A DNA stretch of 7,461 nt from Spirochaetota bacterium (lineage in GTDB: Bacteria > Spirochaetota > Spirochaetia > Treponematales > Rectinemataceae), in the NCBI GenBank assembly GCA_023421875.1, contig JAEZSM010000017.1:1-7461 (forward strand), read 5' to 3'. Under the pieces are notes generated by a model that ran no database searches, was not told the origin of the DNA, and saw nothing but the letters and a program-made list of their open reading frames with translations. The position numbers and the translations under genes were made by a program. Position 1 is the stretch's first letter, and each line of letters begins with the position of its first letter. Below are positions 6,081 to 7,461 of this stretch, in pieces.

Positions 6081-6118
6081 CGGGCCTGGTGCGAGAGCGT
6101 CGCGCTTAGTCCGGCCCG
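6081..6118. terminator. Weak bidirectional hairpin between convergent genes
   Basis: CGGGCC (6081-6086) and GGCCCG (6113-6118) pair exactly, with a smaller inner GCGA/TCGC stem (6091-6094 with 6100-6103). The element lies between the stops of the unknown gene and the leftward AbiEii-like gene, a sensible place for a two-way terminator. There is no T-run on either side, so intrinsic termination would be weak. Confidence 0.25.
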
Positions 6119-6120
6119 CC

Positions 6121-6140
6121 CCGACCTGGTCCGACCTGCC
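6121..6140. repeat. Short tandem repeat in convergent intergenic region
   Basis: CCGACCTG occurs at 6121-6128 and again at 6131-6138, giving two 10-base units (CCGACCTGGT then CCGACCTGCC). It lies just beyond the stop of the leftward AbiEii-like gene. No function is evident. Confidence 0.4.
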
Positions 6141-6155
6141 CTTGTATGCCCTGAC

Positions 6156-6764
6156 TCAATCTTCCAGGCGCAGACTGAAACATTCGCCCCAGCCTTCTAT
6201 TAAAACAACCCTGCCCCGGACGGCCGCCTTGTCCGGGCTCGCCTGGATATCGATAACAAACCTGACCCCCGGCGGGGAAGCACTGGGGCTTTTAGGGTCC
6301 TGCGCGGTCGCCGCCACCCTCTGCCCGGCCGCTGCCCCGATCCGCGCGGCGGCCGTGCCGTTCTGTCCGGCTGCAGCTCCGATCCGCTCGGCCGCTGAAG
6401 CCAGGCCCGGCGCCCTGATCCAGCCTACGTGCGTTGTCGCCTTTCTGGTAAAGCCGATCCGCGTCTCGATGCCCATGAACTTCAGATAGCGCTGGGCTTT
6501 GAACAGCCAGCGCTCCGGGTAGTATCCTTTTTTGTCCATGAGTCTGAAACTGAGCTCGCCCCAGCCTGAAGGCTGACTTGAACAGAGACCAGCCTGACCA
6601 GAGCCGTACCTGCGGGCGCTCTGGCCGGTCATGCAAAGGCAAAAGAAGACCGAGGAATCGTGAAAGCTGCGGAGCAGGGCTGATTCGAGGCAGGCGTTTA
6701 GAACGATCGGCCTAAGTTCTGGGGCCGCCGCTTCCGCCAATTCCAGCATTGATTCACGGATCAT
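6156..6764 (-). CDS. AbiEii-like nucleotidyltransferase-fold protein, degenerate and probably truncated
   Basis: A 202-residue protein whose ATG overlaps the stop of the AbiEi-like gene by four bases (ATGA), the usual layout of AbiE antitoxin-toxin pairs; GAGGA lies about seven bases upstream. Residues 1-45 (MIRESMLELAEAAAPELRPIV onward) and 79-120 (KGYYPERWLFKAQRYLKFMGIETRIG onward) follow the AbiEii pattern. The active-site signature, normally FKGGTAL...FSEDLDF, is here LCMTGQSARR (43-52) and WGELSFRL (68-75), so the catalytic GT/GS and DxD residues are not present. Spacing between the two motifs is also longer. Residues 121-165 are an Ala/Gly-rich insert with RIGAAAGQ occurring twice. After VRFVIDIQASPDKAAVRG...FSLRLED it stops, where family members continue into a C-terminal helical half. 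AbiEii toxins are GTP-binding nucleotidyltransferases that stop growth; this one is probably inactive or repurposed. It could be a pseudogene. Confidence 0.6.
   Translation of the reverse strand: MIRESMLELAEAAAPELRPIVLNACLESALLRSFHDSSVFFCLCMTGQSARRYGSGQAGLCSSQPSGWGELSFRLMDKKGYYPERWLFKAQRYLKFMGIETRIGFTRKATTHVGWIRAPGLASAAERIGAAAGQNGTAAARIGAAAGQRVAATAQDPKSPSASPPGVRFVIDIQASPDKAAVRGRVVLIEGWGECFSLRLED
6321..6404. repeat. Two degenerate 42-base tandem units inside the AbiEii-like gene
   Basis: The segments 6321-6362 and 6363-6404 are similar over their first 30 or so bases (both carry CTGxCCGGC and CCGATCCGC) and encode, on the minus strand, two copies of RIGAAAGQ spaced 14 residues apart. The array is in frame and fully G+C-rich, which suggests slippage or expansion within an already weakened gene. 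Confidence 0.55.
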
Positions 6765-7461
6765 AAGCTTTCCTCGCTCCAGGGCAATTCGGGTGTGACG
6801 GCTTTGGGGTTCTCGATTCCCGCCTGACCGATGCCGGAGCCACAGGCCAGCCTCGCCAGCGCCTTAGCCGCCTTGATGAGCCTGGGTCGTCCGGATCGCT
6901 CTGCCATGGACGCAAATTTTTCTATATCGATGCTGGGCGTTTCTGCTTCATTGGGTAAAAATTCTGCTGCAAGAGTATCCGTTGAAGCCGCGCAGCTCTG
7001 GATGCCTATTTCGAGCCCACGTTCTTGCTTGTTCAGTTTTAGTCCGAGTCCGACAAGTCTGGCCGCATCCCATTCCCCGCCTTCCATGAAACAGAGATCG
7101 AGCAGGGCTTTTTCCGGAAGAGCAATTCTGGAATACGAAGCCCGGGACAGCAGCACCTCCAGGCTCAGGGTAGTGGGAAGTTCGGTGGGCTGAGTTTGCG
7201 GGGCGCCGGGAACGCTCGACGCCGGGGGCGGGACTTTTTTCTGGGTAACAACTTCTCCTTTAAGAAATGCCGTGGTGCCGAAGAGCAGGTCCCGGGGCAG
7301 GGTGGAGTAGGAGTAGGTGCCGAAGCTGTTTTTAAAGACCCGGGCGGGCCGGGCGCTCACTGAACTGTAGTCCAGCCCCGGCGCCTGGGGCAGCAGCCCC
7401 CAGTAAGACAAGGCCCAGCGACCGCTGAGGTATGAGGGCGGATAGATGGCACCGGCCAGGT
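6761..7461 (-). CDS. AbiEi-like antitoxin/transcriptional regulator, 5' part cut by window edge
   Basis: 232 codons are visible, reading leftward; the start lies beyond the right edge and the frame is open from 7459. The visible N-terminal part (IYPPSYLSGRWALSYWGLLP, then SVSARPARVFKNSFGTYSYS) and RIALPEKALLDL (residues 111-122) are the hallmarks of the AbiEi antitoxin C-terminal domain. In the family this domain follows a winged helix that binds the operon promoter; the winged helix would be outside the window. A Pro/Thr/Ser-rich insert (about residues 74-98, KKVPPPASSVPGAPQTQ and after) separates the two conserved blocks and is longer than usual. The last 80 residues are helical and not recognised. 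AbiEi neutralises the AbiEii toxin and represses the operon. The stop TGA (6763-6761) overlaps the next gene's ATG, so the pair is translationally coupled. A TTG at 7411 is not the true start, because conserved residues precede it. Confidence 0.75.
   Translation of the reverse strand, partial: LAGAIYPPSYLSGRWALSYWGLLPQAPGLDYSSVSARPARVFKNSFGTYSYSTLPRDLLFGTTAFLKGEVVTQKKVPPPASSVPGAPQTQPTELPTTLSLEVLLSRASYSRIALPEKALLDLCFMEGGEWDAARLVGLGLKLNKQERGLEIGIQSCAASTDTLAAEFLPNEAETPSIDIEKFASMAERSGRPRLIKAAKALARLACGSGIGQAGIENPKAVTPELPWSEESL

Noticed and set aside
6060..6155. Frameshifted continuation of the AbiEii-like gene
   Set aside because: Reading the minus strand past the stop in the other frames gives Arg/Gly-rich peptides (one ends RRPFYEGS), with no convincing match to the missing C-terminal half.

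Overview
The window reads as a piece of a bacterial chromosome with a moderate-to-high G+C content, broken by short A+T-rich islands at about 270-310 and 3680-3720 that serve as promoter regions. The mix of genes (a zinc-ribbon PlsC-like acyltransferase, an M48 peptidase, a rhodanese, a DUF523-DUF1722 protein and a DUF2934 protein), the strong Shine-Dalgarno sites and the use of GTG starts would fit a free-living or gut spirochaete. That placement is a low-confidence inference, and no rRNA or universal marker gene is present to settle it.

Left part (1-703). A leftward gene for an exported protein runs off the left edge. Just upstream, overlapping its start by ATGA, lies a 29-codon open stretch that reads like the tail of a TetR-family repressor with no start codon. 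Directly in front of it are a perfect 8-bp inverted repeat (operator-like) and a promoter. A second promoter points right into a small gene for a Lys/Ala-rich protein ending in a DUF2934 domain. The two promoters have mirrored CTTGTCAT sequences at their -35 boxes.

Middle part (739-3609). A leftward PlsC-type acyltransferase with a four-cysteine zinc ribbon is divergent from a rightward M48 metallopeptidase. Between them are opposed TTGACA boxes and a 14-bp palindrome. The peptidase converges on a leftward periplasmic single-domain rhodanese.

Right-middle (3808-6053). A rightward two-gene operon encodes a DUF523-DUF1722 protein (thiouracil-desulfidase-like N-terminus whose third expected cysteine is serine) and, 20 bases later behind an excellent ribosome binding site, a 420-residue protein that I cannot assign. 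Its sequence suggests a beta/alpha barrel.

Right end (6156-7461). A leftward pair with a 4-base stop/start overlap looks like an AbiE-type toxin-antitoxin module. The AbiEi-like antitoxin runs off the right edge and the AbiEii-like partner follows it. The partner is abnormal: the nucleotidyltransferase signature residues are missing, it carries an alanine/glycine-rich 42-base tandem repeat, and it stops where the family normally continues into its C-terminal half. It is either a decayed toxin or a repurposed one. No tRNA, rRNA, CRISPR array, insertion sequence or phage gene was seen.
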